A stretch of 64,000 bases of DNA from Caldithrix sp. (GTDB lineage: Bacteria; Zhuqueibacterota; Zhuqueibacteria; Thermofontimicrobiales; Sulfurfontimicrobiaceae). Shown piece after piece: positions 55,377 through 63,731 of the stretch (its first letter is position 1; every line of letters begins with the position of its first letter). The position numbers and the translations under genes were made by a program. The notes under the pieces were generated by a model. It searched no databases. It worked only from the letters and a program-made list of their open reading frames with translations, and was not told where the DNA came from. The stretch spans positions 1-64,000 of the forward strand of contig DYKB01000022.1 of NCBI GenBank assembly GCA_020722815.1, read 5' to 3'.

Positions 55377-55733
55377 GGCTTAGCCATCAGGGTAAGAATG
55401 TAACCATTTGAATTTAAAGAAGTTGAAATTGAATTACCATGAGCTTTCGCGCGTGGAGTACAAAGTCTCTCCAATCCATCGGTGGGGTTGAAACCGCTGG
55501 TGAATAAAAAAGAGGACTTAAAAGCCCCCCAAAAGTGGAGGGAAGTGTTCAAAACCACGAGCTAAAGATGGTGTCCGAGAACTATAAAATTGACCAATAT
55601 TAACCTTGCGAAGGTTTAATTCAACACAATATATAGATTAAAAATCAAATAATTATCAATATATGTAATTTGTTTTATACAACAACCTTCGCAAGGTTAG
55701 TTCTCGGACACGCTCTAAAGATCGTGGCTATCT
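55377..55733. repeat. Multi-hairpin dispersed element, interrupted copy
   Basis: Starts GGCTTAGCCATCAGGGTAAG, then CCATGAGCTTTCGCGCGTGG, GGTGGGGTTGAAACCGCTGG, GGACTTAAAAGCCCC and CCACGAGCTAAAGAT...CGTGG. These are diverged versions of the hairpins at 51391-51580 in the same order. The final hairpin is split by the 145-bp insertion at 55570-55714; removing it together with one target duplication restores CCACGAGCTAAAGATCGTGG. Confidence 0.72.
55570..55714. mobile_element. 145-bp MITE-like element with inverted ends and 8-bp target duplication
   Basis: Inverted ends GTGTCCGAGAAC (55571-55582) and GTTCTCGGACAC (55700-55711). Just inside are AACCTTGCGAAGGTT (55602-55616) and its reverse complement AACCTTCGCAAGGTT (55684-55698), each also a hairpin. 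The AT-rich centre has no open frame. CTAAAGAT occurs on both sides (55562-55569 and 55715-55722), an 8-bp target-site duplication. It is non-autonomous; the source transposase is not in the window. 8-bp duplications occur in several insertion-sequence families, so the family is unassigned. Confidence 0.8.
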
Positions 55734-56169
55734 ATTTGTTTTTTAATGATTTAAAATTTTAAACTGTCAGCGATGAGCCATGGCGATTGGTTAGATTTTA
55801 TCGTGTGCGGTTACAAAACGAAAATTATACTAAAATAATTTGTTAAGGCTTATTTGCTTCATTGAAAAGAACATCTGCATGATTCACACCTTCATTGAGC
55901 ATGGCGTTCATTTTTGAGAATGTTTCAAAATGAAGCAATTTTATGCAATGATGGCATGAAATTGTAATTAAAGCGGGGCAATTTTGTGTTTTATCAGTTG
56001 AATTAGCGTTCTAATATTTTTAAAAATAAATAGTTGCTGTATTTTTATACCTTTATGTAAAAAAGCCGTTGATTGGCATAAAATTTGAAAATAATCGAAC
56101 GATTTAATATGAATATTTTGGTGAAATTGATTTAATAGCTTATTAAAACAATTAGTTAAAGGTGTTAAT

Positions 56170-57240
56170 GTGAAAAACAAGCTGGAAATTAAACTTACAG
56201 TCCTAATGATGTTGATGGTAGCATCGTTTTCCTGGAGTCAAACGGCACGTTATGGTGGAAAGGGACTATTTCGAACACTTTCAGCAGAACCGGTTGGAGC
56301 TGGAAATCTTTTTGTAAATGGTTATTTTTCAGGCTATTTGAAAAAACAAACTGAAAATTACATGACCAAAGACTATACTTTTAGTACGGCGGCTACTTTT
56401 GGGTTTTCGAAAAATTTTGAAACCTATCTCATGGGCGTTCTTTATCAGGATGACCAGCGAAGTATCTGGGCGCCACCAGGTGATAGCCGGCTTGGAATCA
56501 AGTATCATTTGCCATCGCTGGGACCGGCTTTTCATGTGGGATTAAATACGTTTGCGGTTTTTCCCACGAGTAAATATCATAATTTGATGTATGAACCCTA
56601 TAGCTCCGGTGAATTTGGATGGGGTGTTCAGGTACTTTCCACCATCAGTTTTGCCAATGTCATGCCATTATTACCGATGAAAATTCATTTAAATGCCGGC
56701 TATCTGGACCATGCATTTAATGATGATTTTTTTACCAGCAAAATTGATCAGGCACTTATTGGGGCGGCCGTTGTTTTTCCGGTACGTTCTTTTCAGCTTT
56801 TTACTGAATTTACCGGCGAAATTTTTATCAATGAACCCGATGTACAATTTGCGCAAAATTCAATGCGTGTTACGCAGGGATTTAAATTCCTCGGCCCGAA
56901 GAATGTTATTTTTGATCTGATTTTTGACTTTGGGTTGACCAACGAAGATTCCTTGCGCAATATCAGTGAGGCAAATATTATTAAGCATCCACTCTGGAAA
57001 GATTATGCCGATTGGAAAGTCACTTTTGGTGCGACTTATCATTTTTCGCTGAAGCGATTTTTTGAGAAAGATATTGATGAGGCGAAAAAGAAAGAACTGG
57101 AAGAGCAACGAAAACTGGAACGAATCAAAAATAAACGGGAAAAAGCCAAAAGTGACCTGGATAGTATGAAACGGGCGCTGGAAGGAAAGCTGAAGACGTC
57201 CCCACAGAATCCGCCCCCAAAAAAAGATAACCAAAATTAG
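56170..57240 (+). CDS. Outer-membrane-like protein with charged C-terminal tail
   Basis: 356 aa from a GTG with AAAGGTG upstream. A signal peptide (LTVLMMLMVASFSWSQ) is followed by RYGGKGLFRTLSAEPVGAGNLFVNGYFSGY and alternating-strand sequence (SRLGIKYHLPSLGPAFHVGLNTFAVFP) typical of an outer-membrane barrel. From about 295 it becomes highly charged and helical (EEQRKLERIKNKREKAKSDL), ending Pro-rich. That tail would face the periplasm and could contact the TPR proteins encoded next. First gene of a six-gene operon ending in TolQ/TolR-like proteins. Family not recognised. Confidence 0.72.
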   Translation: MKNKLEIKLTVLMMLMVASFSWSQTARYGGKGLFRTLSAEPVGAGNLFVNGYFSGYLKKQTENYMTKDYTFSTAATFGFSKNFETYLMGVLYQDDQRSIWAPPGDSRLGIKYHLPSLGPAFHVGLNTFAVFPTSKYHNLMYEPYSSGEFGWGVQVLSTISFANVMPLLPMKIHLNAGYLDHAFNDDFFTSKIDQALIGAAVVFPVRSFQLFTEFTGEIFINEPDVQFAQNSMRVTQGFKFLGPKNVIFDLIFDFGLTNEDSLRNISEANIIKHPLWKDYADWKVTFGATYHFSLKRFFEKDIDEAKKKELEEQRKLERIKNKREKAKSDLDSMKRALEGKLKTSPQNPPPKKDNQN

Positions 57241-57255
57241 AGTTCAACCAGAAGA

Positions 57256-58635
57256 ATGAAATATTTTATAAAACAACAATACGCGAATCTGTTCATTCAC
57301 TCATTGATTACAATTTTAATCATGGTTGGAGTTGTGGCCGGGTTTCAAAAGACACCCGTGCAAACGCCCGGACAGACAAAAGCTGACCTCCGCGAATTAC
57401 AAAAGCTTTCTGAAGGTGTATTTCGCAAAGGCGTAAAACTTTATCAGGCTGGTAAGTACTGGGAAGCCACCCAGGAATTGATTGTGATTATTGATTATTA
57501 TCCTGATTTTAAAGGTATTGATGGTGTTTATTTTTATGTCGCTGAGGCACTCAATCAGATTGAGATAAATAAACCGGCGATTAAGGCTTACAAGTGGCTG
57601 ATTAACAAATATCCCAATAGCGAATATGCCCCCAAAGCGATGTTGGGATTGCTGAAAATTTATTATCGACAAAAAGATTATACGAATACGTTGAATTATT
57701 ACAATACGATTCTTAAAAAATACAGCGAAAGCGATGTTCTGGATGTTGCCAGATACTATGCCGGACAAAGTTTCTATCAAACGAAAAACTGGGATCAGGC
57801 CATTTTGCTTTTTCAACGAATCGAGCCCAATAGTGAATTTTATGATTATTCAATTTATACGACCGCGCTTTGCATGTTGAAGAAAAAACGGATAAAACAG
57901 TCCCGGGATTATTTATTACAGGTGATCAATCTACCGATTATTTCTGGCGATCGGCGCAAAATCGTAGATGACGCGCGGCTGACGATTGGTTTTTTGTATT
58001 ATGAATTAGGATATACGAAAGAAGCGGTCGTCTATTTTAAAAATATTTCTGAATCACACCCGAATTATAAAGAAGCATTATTGGGTCTGGGGTGGTCAAA
58101 GGTGAAGCTTGAAGTCTACGAAGAAGCTTTGGAACCGCTCCAGCGAATTATCAAACTCTTTCCGAATACAGGGGCTGCCGAAGAGGCTTATTTTCTGCTG
58201 GGACAGTGCCACATGAAATTAAATCGCTATGATGATGCGATTAAAGCTTATGAAAAAATAATTGAGCTTTTTCCCAAAGGCATCGATTTTGCAAAATATA
58301 TGCAGCAGATAAATGAAGAACTGGCCCGAAAAGAACTCACCATCGAAGAATTGGAAACCGGGCTTTTGTTGCAGGAATCCCAATTATTAGACGCTATTCC
58401 CCTGGATGGTGGTGGCCGGCAACCAGCCTATCTGGAAGAAGAAAGAAAAAAGGTGCTGAAATATCAGGATGCGCTGGTTAAAAAGATAATCAGCGAAAGG
58501 GCGATGTTGATCGGGATGAGCCAGGTTATCGAAAACTTGAAAGAGAAAACTTTTCGCCAATTTCTACGAAAAGATTGGCGTGGATATGCAGAATATGGTC
58601 GGGCAAGGGCTTTATATCTGAAAGAGATGAAATAA
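57256..58635 (+). CDS. Exported TPR protein (BamD/YbgF-like repeats)
   Basis: 459 aa. After a signal or membrane segment (IHSLITILIMVGVVAGF) come about seven TPR-type repeats from residue 45 to 350 (KGVKLYQAGKYWEATQEL, KWLINKYPNSEYAPKAMLGL, AYFLLGQCHMKLNRYDDAIKAYEKIIELFP), then a helical C-terminal region of about 110 residues. Outer-membrane lipoprotein-type TPRs of this style act as scaffolds, but there is no lipobox Cys. It follows the barrel gene by 15 bp and precedes a much longer TPR protein. Confidence 0.82.
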   Translation: MKYFIKQQYANLFIHSLITILIMVGVVAGFQKTPVQTPGQTKADLRELQKLSEGVFRKGVKLYQAGKYWEATQELIVIIDYYPDFKGIDGVYFYVAEALNQIEINKPAIKAYKWLINKYPNSEYAPKAMLGLLKIYYRQKDYTNTLNYYNTILKKYSESDVLDVARYYAGQSFYQTKNWDQAILLFQRIEPNSEFYDYSIYTTALCMLKKKRIKQSRDYLLQVINLPIISGDRRKIVDDARLTIGFLYYELGYTKEAVVYFKNISESHPNYKEALLGLGWSKVKLEVYEEALEPLQRIIKLFPNTGAAEEAYFLLGQCHMKLNRYDDAIKAYEKIIELFPKGIDFAKYMQQINEELARKELTIEELETGLLLQESQLLDAIPLDGGGRQPAYLEEERKKVLKYQDALVKKIISERAMLIGMSQVIENLKEKTFRQFLRKDWRGYAEYGRARALYLKEMK

Positions 58636-58732
58636 ATTACAGTATACGTTAGTATAGTGGCATTATACAGCCGTCCTTTGTCAGGGTATACTGCCATCGA
58701 ATGAAAAGAATTGAACTTTAACGAGTAGGTGC

Positions 58733-61700
58733 ATGCTGAATATTTTTTTTAAAATAAAAAAATCCTGTTTCTGCGATGGGTGGCTGATTGCCGGGCTGTT
58801 ATTCTTTTTTATCAGTTCTGGCCTGCCACAGGGCGCAAAAAAATCTACTCAAAAATCGACGGTTCCAATTCAATCGAAGAGTTCGGTTCAGAGTCAGATG
58901 ATACATCCTGACTCTGTAAAAGTAAAAGTTAATCCCGATTCGATTCCGCCGGCAACACCATTTATGGGTTTAGATGAGATTGATTTGGAAGATGATGAAT
59001 CTGTGCTTGATGCCGCTATCTTGCGCAATGAAAATCTCATTAAAAATTATCCAGATGATCCGTTTATTGCCACCGCGATGTTTCAATTGTCTGAACTTTA
59101 TGTTCGGAAAGCACGACATGTTTATCGTCGGGATAATATCGATTTTGAAAAAAATCTCCGGTTATTCGAAGTTGGCAAGATTAAACATGAGCCGGTTTTA
59201 CCGGCTATCAAGCTCGGCAAGGCTATTGAGATGTGTTATGAAATCCTGGAACGCTTCCCGAAGGTTGCTTTTAAAGACCGGCTTTACTATCGTCTGGCCG
59301 TTTGTCACATGGATGAAGGGAATTTTGAAAAATCCAATAAATATTTTACCCGATTAATTACCGAGTTTCCGAAAAGCGAATATGTAGCGGAAGCACATTT
59401 CCGAATAGGTGAATATTATTTCAATAAGCGTCAGTTTGATCGATCCATTGAGCATTATAACCACCTTTTAAATAGTTGGGATAACCTTTATTTTAATATG
59501 TCCCTGTACAAACTGGGGTGGTCTTATTATAATATTGAAGATTATGTAAATGCCATCAGTACTTTCATTTACCTGTTGGGTGATATTCGATTATTGGAAC
59601 AGGCCAATACCAGAGTTTTGGGGAAGACTAACTCGGATTTGCGACAGGAAGGTATTGATTATATCGCCATTAGTTTTACTGAATTTGGGGGGGCGCCGGA
59701 AGCCAAACGCTTTTTAATCGACAAACAAAAAGGATCAGAGGATTATAATCTGCAGGTTTTTCTCAAAATGGGAGAAATCTATCAGAAACGAAATTTTTAT
59801 CAGGAATCCATTGCGACCTATAAAGCGATATTGGAAATCTGGCCTTTTTATCAATATGCGCCAGTGATTCAACAAAAAATTGTGGAAGCGTATGAGCTGG
59901 ATATGCAGCCTGAAAAAGCCATGGAAGAACGTGCCGAACTGGTACGACGCTATGGACCGGGCAGCCGCTGGCTAAATCAATATCCTGAAGGCGAAGTTCG
60001 AAACGATGCCGTGAAGCAATCTGAAAAAGCGCTCTATGAGTATGCGACGTACTATCAAAATCTGGCGCAGGAGAAAAAACGAAAACGCGAATATTTAATT
60101 GCGGTTGAAAAATATCGCGAGTATTTGAAGAAATTTCCGCGATCGGATAAAGCAGTACAAATTAATTTCATGTTGGCGGAATGCCTGTTTGAAGTTGCCG
60201 AATTTGAAGCCGCTGCTGATGAATATGGAAAAGTTTTAACAGCGTATGGCCCGAATCCGCATCAGGAAGATGCTGCCTATAACCGAATATTGTGCTATTA
60301 TAATCTGCTGGATAAAAATCCGCCAACGGATTCTTTAACATTTTATCTGGAAGATTTTTTGGGGAAACAAAATGGACAGCCAGAGCCAATTAAAGTGGCA
60401 TCCAAAACCCAGAAAGATATTCTCCAGACCTGTAATGATTTTATTGTAATGTTGCCGAAAAGCGAGCGACTTGAAGAGGTTCTAGTCAAGTTTTCAGAAA
60501 CACTCTACAATTTACATCAATATCGGCTGGCAGCACAGGTTTATGAAAAAATTATCCAGGAGTTTAAAAATAGCAAATTTTATGTGATGGCGTATAGAGG
60601 ATTGGCACAGTCTTATTTATTGTCAGGTGAATATGAACAGGCGTCGAAAACCAGTGAAAAAATTGCCCAACTTTTTCCAGATTCCAGCAAGTTAGTTGAA
60701 GTTGCCAAAAAGTGGATTTCCACTTCTGGCTTTAAACGCGCTGAAAGTTTTGGAAAGAATAATGAGCCTTTAAAAGCGGCCGCGTCATTTGTGGAAGTTG
60801 CGAAAACGACCACCGATCCCGAGATTGCTAAAATTTCGATTTTACGGGCATCGGCACAATACGATAGTCTGGGTGATTATAAAAAGGCGGTGCAGGTGCT
60901 GGAAAATCTGGCTGAAACCAAGCCCGATTTCAAATTTTCACCAGAAATTTTATTTAAAGCCGCGACCATTCGGGAACGGGAGAAAGACTGGAGTTGGGCG
61001 ATTATCGACTATATGAAACTGGTCGATAGGCATAAAGATTCGAAATTAGTGCCCAAAGCCCATTTTAATGCGGCACAATGTTATGAATATATGGAAAAGT
61101 GGGCATTGGCTGAAGTGACTTTTAACCGATTTCTGGACGCAAATTATCCAGATCCTGATTACGACGATATTCTGGCAGCAATGTATAAAATTGCCGATAT
61201 GAAATATAAACAAAAGCGCTACCCGGAAGCCGATATTGCTTTTCAGAATGTCGTTCGGAAATTTCTAGAATATCGGCAAGCTTCACAACCAGTGGATGAT
61301 TATCTGGCAGCCAAAGCGCAATATATGCTCGGGGAAATTGCCGACATGCAGTTTCGCGCTGTTTATTTACAAGCGCCTTATGATAAAACAATATTGCAAA
61401 AAAGATCGCTTTTTAATTTGGCGCTTAAAAATTATACCAATGCGGTTAAATTCAATATTGCCGATTGGGCGACGGTGTCTTTGCACAAAATTGGTGAATT
61501 ATACGAAGAATTAGGTGCCGCATTAACCCAGATTCCTTTGGACGGTATGTCACCTGAAGAAATAGCAGAACAACGCCAAACAACTCGTCAGCAGATACAA
61601 CAGGAAGCATTAAAGTATTATAAATCAAATGTGAAGATGGCGGAAAAAGCGCAGCTCGAAAACGAGTGGACGGAGAAAAGTCGAAAACGTGTCCAGGAAT

Positions 61701-62038
61701 TAATTTTAGAATTGCGACTCGGAACACCTGTGGCATCAAATTTGGATGATCGTACCGGAAAAAGCCGGACGGACTCGACTGGTAATTCAACCGTCCAGAA
61801 GACTTCTGCTGGACAAAAACCGCCTGCTGAAAATGCAACAGGCCAGAATCATTCTTCAAAAGTGAATCCGGCTGGCAATTCAAGTACAAATTCGTCATCA
61901 CCGCCGGCCGGAAGTGCAAAAACGGAAGCGAAGCCAGCTGAAAATTCAACCACGGTTAAAGATACAAAAAACATGGTTTCTAAACCGATTGCGGAGAAGG
62001 TCGACCAATCGCCGACACGGAAATCAGAAAAAAAGTAA
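58733..62038 (+). CDS. Large exported TPR protein
   Basis: 1101 aa. Signal segment (WLIAGLLFFFISSGLPQG) then a Ser/Gln/Lys-rich stretch, TPR repeats from about 90 to 1000 (YRLAVCHMDEGNFEKSNKYFTRLITEFPKS-type units, more than fifteen), and a low-complexity tail rich in Ser, Thr, Pro, Gly, Asn and Lys. The size and repeats resemble periplasmic TPR scaffolds such as GltD/AgmU of myxobacterial gliding machines, though I cannot show homology. It lies between a smaller TPR protein and a TolQ/TolR pair. Confidence 0.82.
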   Translation: MLNIFFKIKKSCFCDGWLIAGLLFFFISSGLPQGAKKSTQKSTVPIQSKSSVQSQMIHPDSVKVKVNPDSIPPATPFMGLDEIDLEDDESVLDAAILRNENLIKNYPDDPFIATAMFQLSELYVRKARHVYRRDNIDFEKNLRLFEVGKIKHEPVLPAIKLGKAIEMCYEILERFPKVAFKDRLYYRLAVCHMDEGNFEKSNKYFTRLITEFPKSEYVAEAHFRIGEYYFNKRQFDRSIEHYNHLLNSWDNLYFNMSLYKLGWSYYNIEDYVNAISTFIYLLGDIRLLEQANTRVLGKTNSDLRQEGIDYIAISFTEFGGAPEAKRFLIDKQKGSEDYNLQVFLKMGEIYQKRNFYQESIATYKAILEIWPFYQYAPVIQQKIVEAYELDMQPEKAMEERAELVRRYGPGSRWLNQYPEGEVRNDAVKQSEKALYEYATYYQNLAQEKKRKREYLIAVEKYREYLKKFPRSDKAVQINFMLAECLFEVAEFEAAADEYGKVLTAYGPNPHQEDAAYNRILCYYNLLDKNPPTDSLTFYLEDFLGKQNGQPEPIKVASKTQKDILQTCNDFIVMLPKSERLEEVLVKFSETLYNLHQYRLAAQVYEKIIQEFKNSKFYVMAYRGLAQSYLLSGEYEQASKTSEKIAQLFPDSSKLVEVAKKWISTSGFKRAESFGKNNEPLKAAASFVEVAKTTTDPEIAKISILRASAQYDSLGDYKKAVQVLENLAETKPDFKFSPEILFKAATIREREKDWSWAIIDYMKLVDRHKDSKLVPKAHFNAAQCYEYMEKWALAEVTFNRFLDANYPDPDYDDILAAMYKIADMKYKQKRYPEADIAFQNVVRKFLEYRQASQPVDDYLAAKAQYMLGEIADMQFRAVYLQAPYDKTILQKRSLFNLALKNYTNAVKFNIADWATVSLHKIGELYEELGAALTQIPLDGMSPEEIAEQRQTTRQQIQQEALKYYKSNVKMAEKAQLENEWTEKSRKRVQELILELRLGTPVASNLDDRTGKSRTDSTGNSTVQKTSAGQKPPAENATGQNHSSKVNPAGNSSTNSSSPPAGSAKTEAKPAENSTTVKDTKNMVSKPIAEKVDQSPTRKSEKK

Positions 62039-62070
62039 AAATATAATCGTAAAATAGCAGGAGTAAAAAC

Positions 62071-62439
62071 GTGAAAAGTAATTCAAGGGCATTTATTAGA
62101 AAAATTGGCACTCTTTTTCTTGGAGTCATGACGATTGTGCTCTTTGTTTCCACGCTGAATTTAAATCAGGTGCAGGCAACTCCTCAGGACAGCAAAGACT
62201 TAGAAAAAGGGAGTCTGGAAATCCGAAATGAGGACGAAGCCAAATTTCTTCAGGGATTTGAAATTTTTGGTCGTGTAGAGAAGCCTCAGACAGTATTTAT
62301 TATCCCTGGTCAGGATCCCAGCGTGGATGATATTATAATCAAACGCGAATTTTTTAAGGAAATTTTTCGCCCAGTCGAAAAACCAACGGTCACTTCAAAA
62401 GAGAGTAAATCGAATCAGCCGGTCTACATTCCTTATTAA
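62071..62439 (+). CDS. Small exported protein of unknown function
   Basis: 122 aa from a GTG with GCAGGAG upstream. Signal-like segment (TLFLGVMTIVLFVSTLNLNQVQA), then ATPQDSKDLEKGSLEIRNEDE, GFEIFGRVEKPQTVFIIPG and IIIKREFFKEIFRPVEKP, ending PVYIPY. The FGRVEKPQTVFIIPG and KREFFKEIFRPVEKP segments look conserved by design, as in small proteins often found before TolQ-type genes, but I cannot name the family. It lies 32 bp after the large TPR gene and 200 bp before the TolQ-like gene. Confidence 0.65.
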   Translation: MKSNSRAFIRKIGTLFLGVMTIVLFVSTLNLNQVQATPQDSKDLEKGSLEIRNEDEAKFLQGFEIFGRVEKPQTVFIIPGQDPSVDDIIIKREFFKEIFRPVEKPTVTSKESKSNQPVYIPY

Positions 62440-62639
62440 AAAGTTTATCGTCCGAAGCCGATTAATTGTCGTGTAGAAAAAAATACATCAATAAATGAGG
62501 AAAATGATTAATTTGATCGGAACGACAACAGATTTTGGTTTGAGTAAGCTTAAAAGTGAAAATAAATTATAAAAAATCAACAAAAACCATTTATGAACAC
62601 ATAATAAATTTATACTTGTTAAATTAAGGAGGCACTAAT

Positions 62640-63263
62640 TTGGGAGCAATAATCACATTCTTTCGTGAAGGCGGTAGCTGGATGTATATTATTCTTCTGG
62701 TCGGTATCGCAGGAATTTCTGTTATGGTTGAACGCGTATTATATATTTCAATTAAAAATAGAATTGATACAGTCGCTTTTGTCAATCGAGTTTTGGAATT
62801 ATTACAGCGTGGAAACATTACAAATGCCGTTGAATTTTGCCGGATGTCGCAGGCCAGTTTACCGCGAATCGTCCGGGCGGGGCTGGAAGAGGCGGGCAAA
62901 CGGCCCAAAGATATTCAACAGGCATTTGAATTAGCTTCCATGGTGGAAATTCCCAAACTTGAAAAGCGTACACATTTTCTGGGAATGATTGCCAACGTGG
63001 CGACACTTTTAGGTCTGCTCGGAACGATTTTTGGTCTGATTATGTCATTCCAGGCGGTTGCGAATGCACCGGCGGCTCAGAAGGCTATTCTCTTAACGGC
63101 TGGTATTTCTACTGCTTTGAATACGACAGCATTGGGTCTGATTATCGCCATCCCCTGTATGATTATACATTCTTATCTTCAGGAGAAAACGAATGAGATC
63201 ATTAATGATATTAACGTCAATGTTGTCCGAATTAATAATCGTTTAATGGCGTTGAAAGGCTAG
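62640..63263 (+). CDS. exbB: MotA/TolQ/ExbB proton-channel family protein
   Basis: 207 aa from a TTG with TAAGGAGG seven bases upstream. Three membrane helices: about 14-32 (WMYIILLVGIAGISVMVE), the second with ANVATLLGLLGTIFGLIMSFQAV (about 119-141) and the third with ALNTTALGLIIAIPCMI (about 160-176). The conserved Thr residues of TolQ/ExbB helices 2 and 3 are kept. With a TolR/ExbD-like partner it forms an ion-driven inner-membrane stator energising an envelope machine. The partner gene starts 4 bp later. Confidence 0.92.
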   Translation: MGAIITFFREGGSWMYIILLVGIAGISVMVERVLYISIKNRIDTVAFVNRVLELLQRGNITNAVEFCRMSQASLPRIVRAGLEEAGKRPKDIQQAFELASMVEIPKLEKRTHFLGMIANVATLLGLLGTIFGLIMSFQAVANAPAAQKAILLTAGISTALNTTALGLIIAIPCMIIHSYLQEKTNEIINDINVNVVRINNRLMALKG

Positions 63264-63266
63264 TCT

Positions 63267-63731
63267 ATGAATCTTTACGGAAAAGGAGAACGTCGTAAAA
63301 ACGAAGCGGCAGAAGTCGAAATGACGGCGGTTATGAATATTTTTCTGGTGTTAATTCCATTCTTACTATTAACAGCCGTTTTCGTGCGAATTGCCGTTTT
63401 ACAGGTTTCCTTACCCACCGGAAGTGGTGGCGGTGGCGGCGGAACCCCTCCACCGCAAAATGCGGTCCTTGTTATTTTGGTGATTACTGAGGATGGAAAA
63501 TTTCAGTTACAAACGACTACTTCCCAAATTCAATTTGATGCGCTTTATAGTCTGGGAGAAAATAAATATGATTTTGACGGGCTGGTCAATCAACTTAAAC
63601 GCCTTAAAACAGAACTTCCCTGGCTGGAGGATATTATTTTAAGGCCAGAAGAAACTGTGAAATACGAAGTCGTCGTAAAAGTGATGGATCGTTGTCGCGA
63701 AGAGGGATTTCCAAATATTTCATTCGCATAA
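63267..63731 (+). CDS. exbD: ExbD/TolR-family protein with Asn at the usual proton-site Asp
   Basis: 154 aa. One N-terminal membrane helix (MNIFLVLIPFLLLTAVFV, about 23-40), then a Gly-rich hinge (GSGGGGGGTPPP) and a C-terminal periplasmic domain ending VVKVMDRCREEGFPNISFA, the family's usual end. Aligned to E. coli ExbD VTPFIDVMLVL, this protein reads MTAVMNIFLVL, so Asp25, which carries protons in ExbD/TolR, is Asn24. Either it is non-motile, a second ExbD supplies the Asp, or the channel works differently. It overlaps no gene and ends the operon as seen. Confidence 0.88.
   Translation: MNLYGKGERRKNEAAEVEMTAVMNIFLVLIPFLLLTAVFVRIAVLQVSLPTGSGGGGGGTPPPQNAVLVILVITEDGKFQLQTTTSQIQFDALYSLGENKYDFDGLVNQLKRLKTELPWLEDIILRPEETVKYEVVVKVMDRCREEGFPNISFA

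Larger units (their letters stand above)
54907..56169. other. Long gene-free stretch with nested repeats
   Basis: 1263 bp between the divergent galactokinase-like gene and the barrel gene. It holds the promoter at 54946-54974, the interrupted multi-hairpin element (55377-55733) and the MITE-like insertion (55570-55714). The part at 55260-55376 is more GC-rich than its surroundings and may be further repeat sequence. A minus-strand open frame at 55166-55558 simply reads through repeats. 55740-56169 is AT-rich with nothing recognised. Confidence 0.65.

Noticed and set aside
55166..55558. Minus-strand 130-codon open frame
   Set aside because: It reads through the multi-hairpin repeat element, so its length is explained by repeat sequence.
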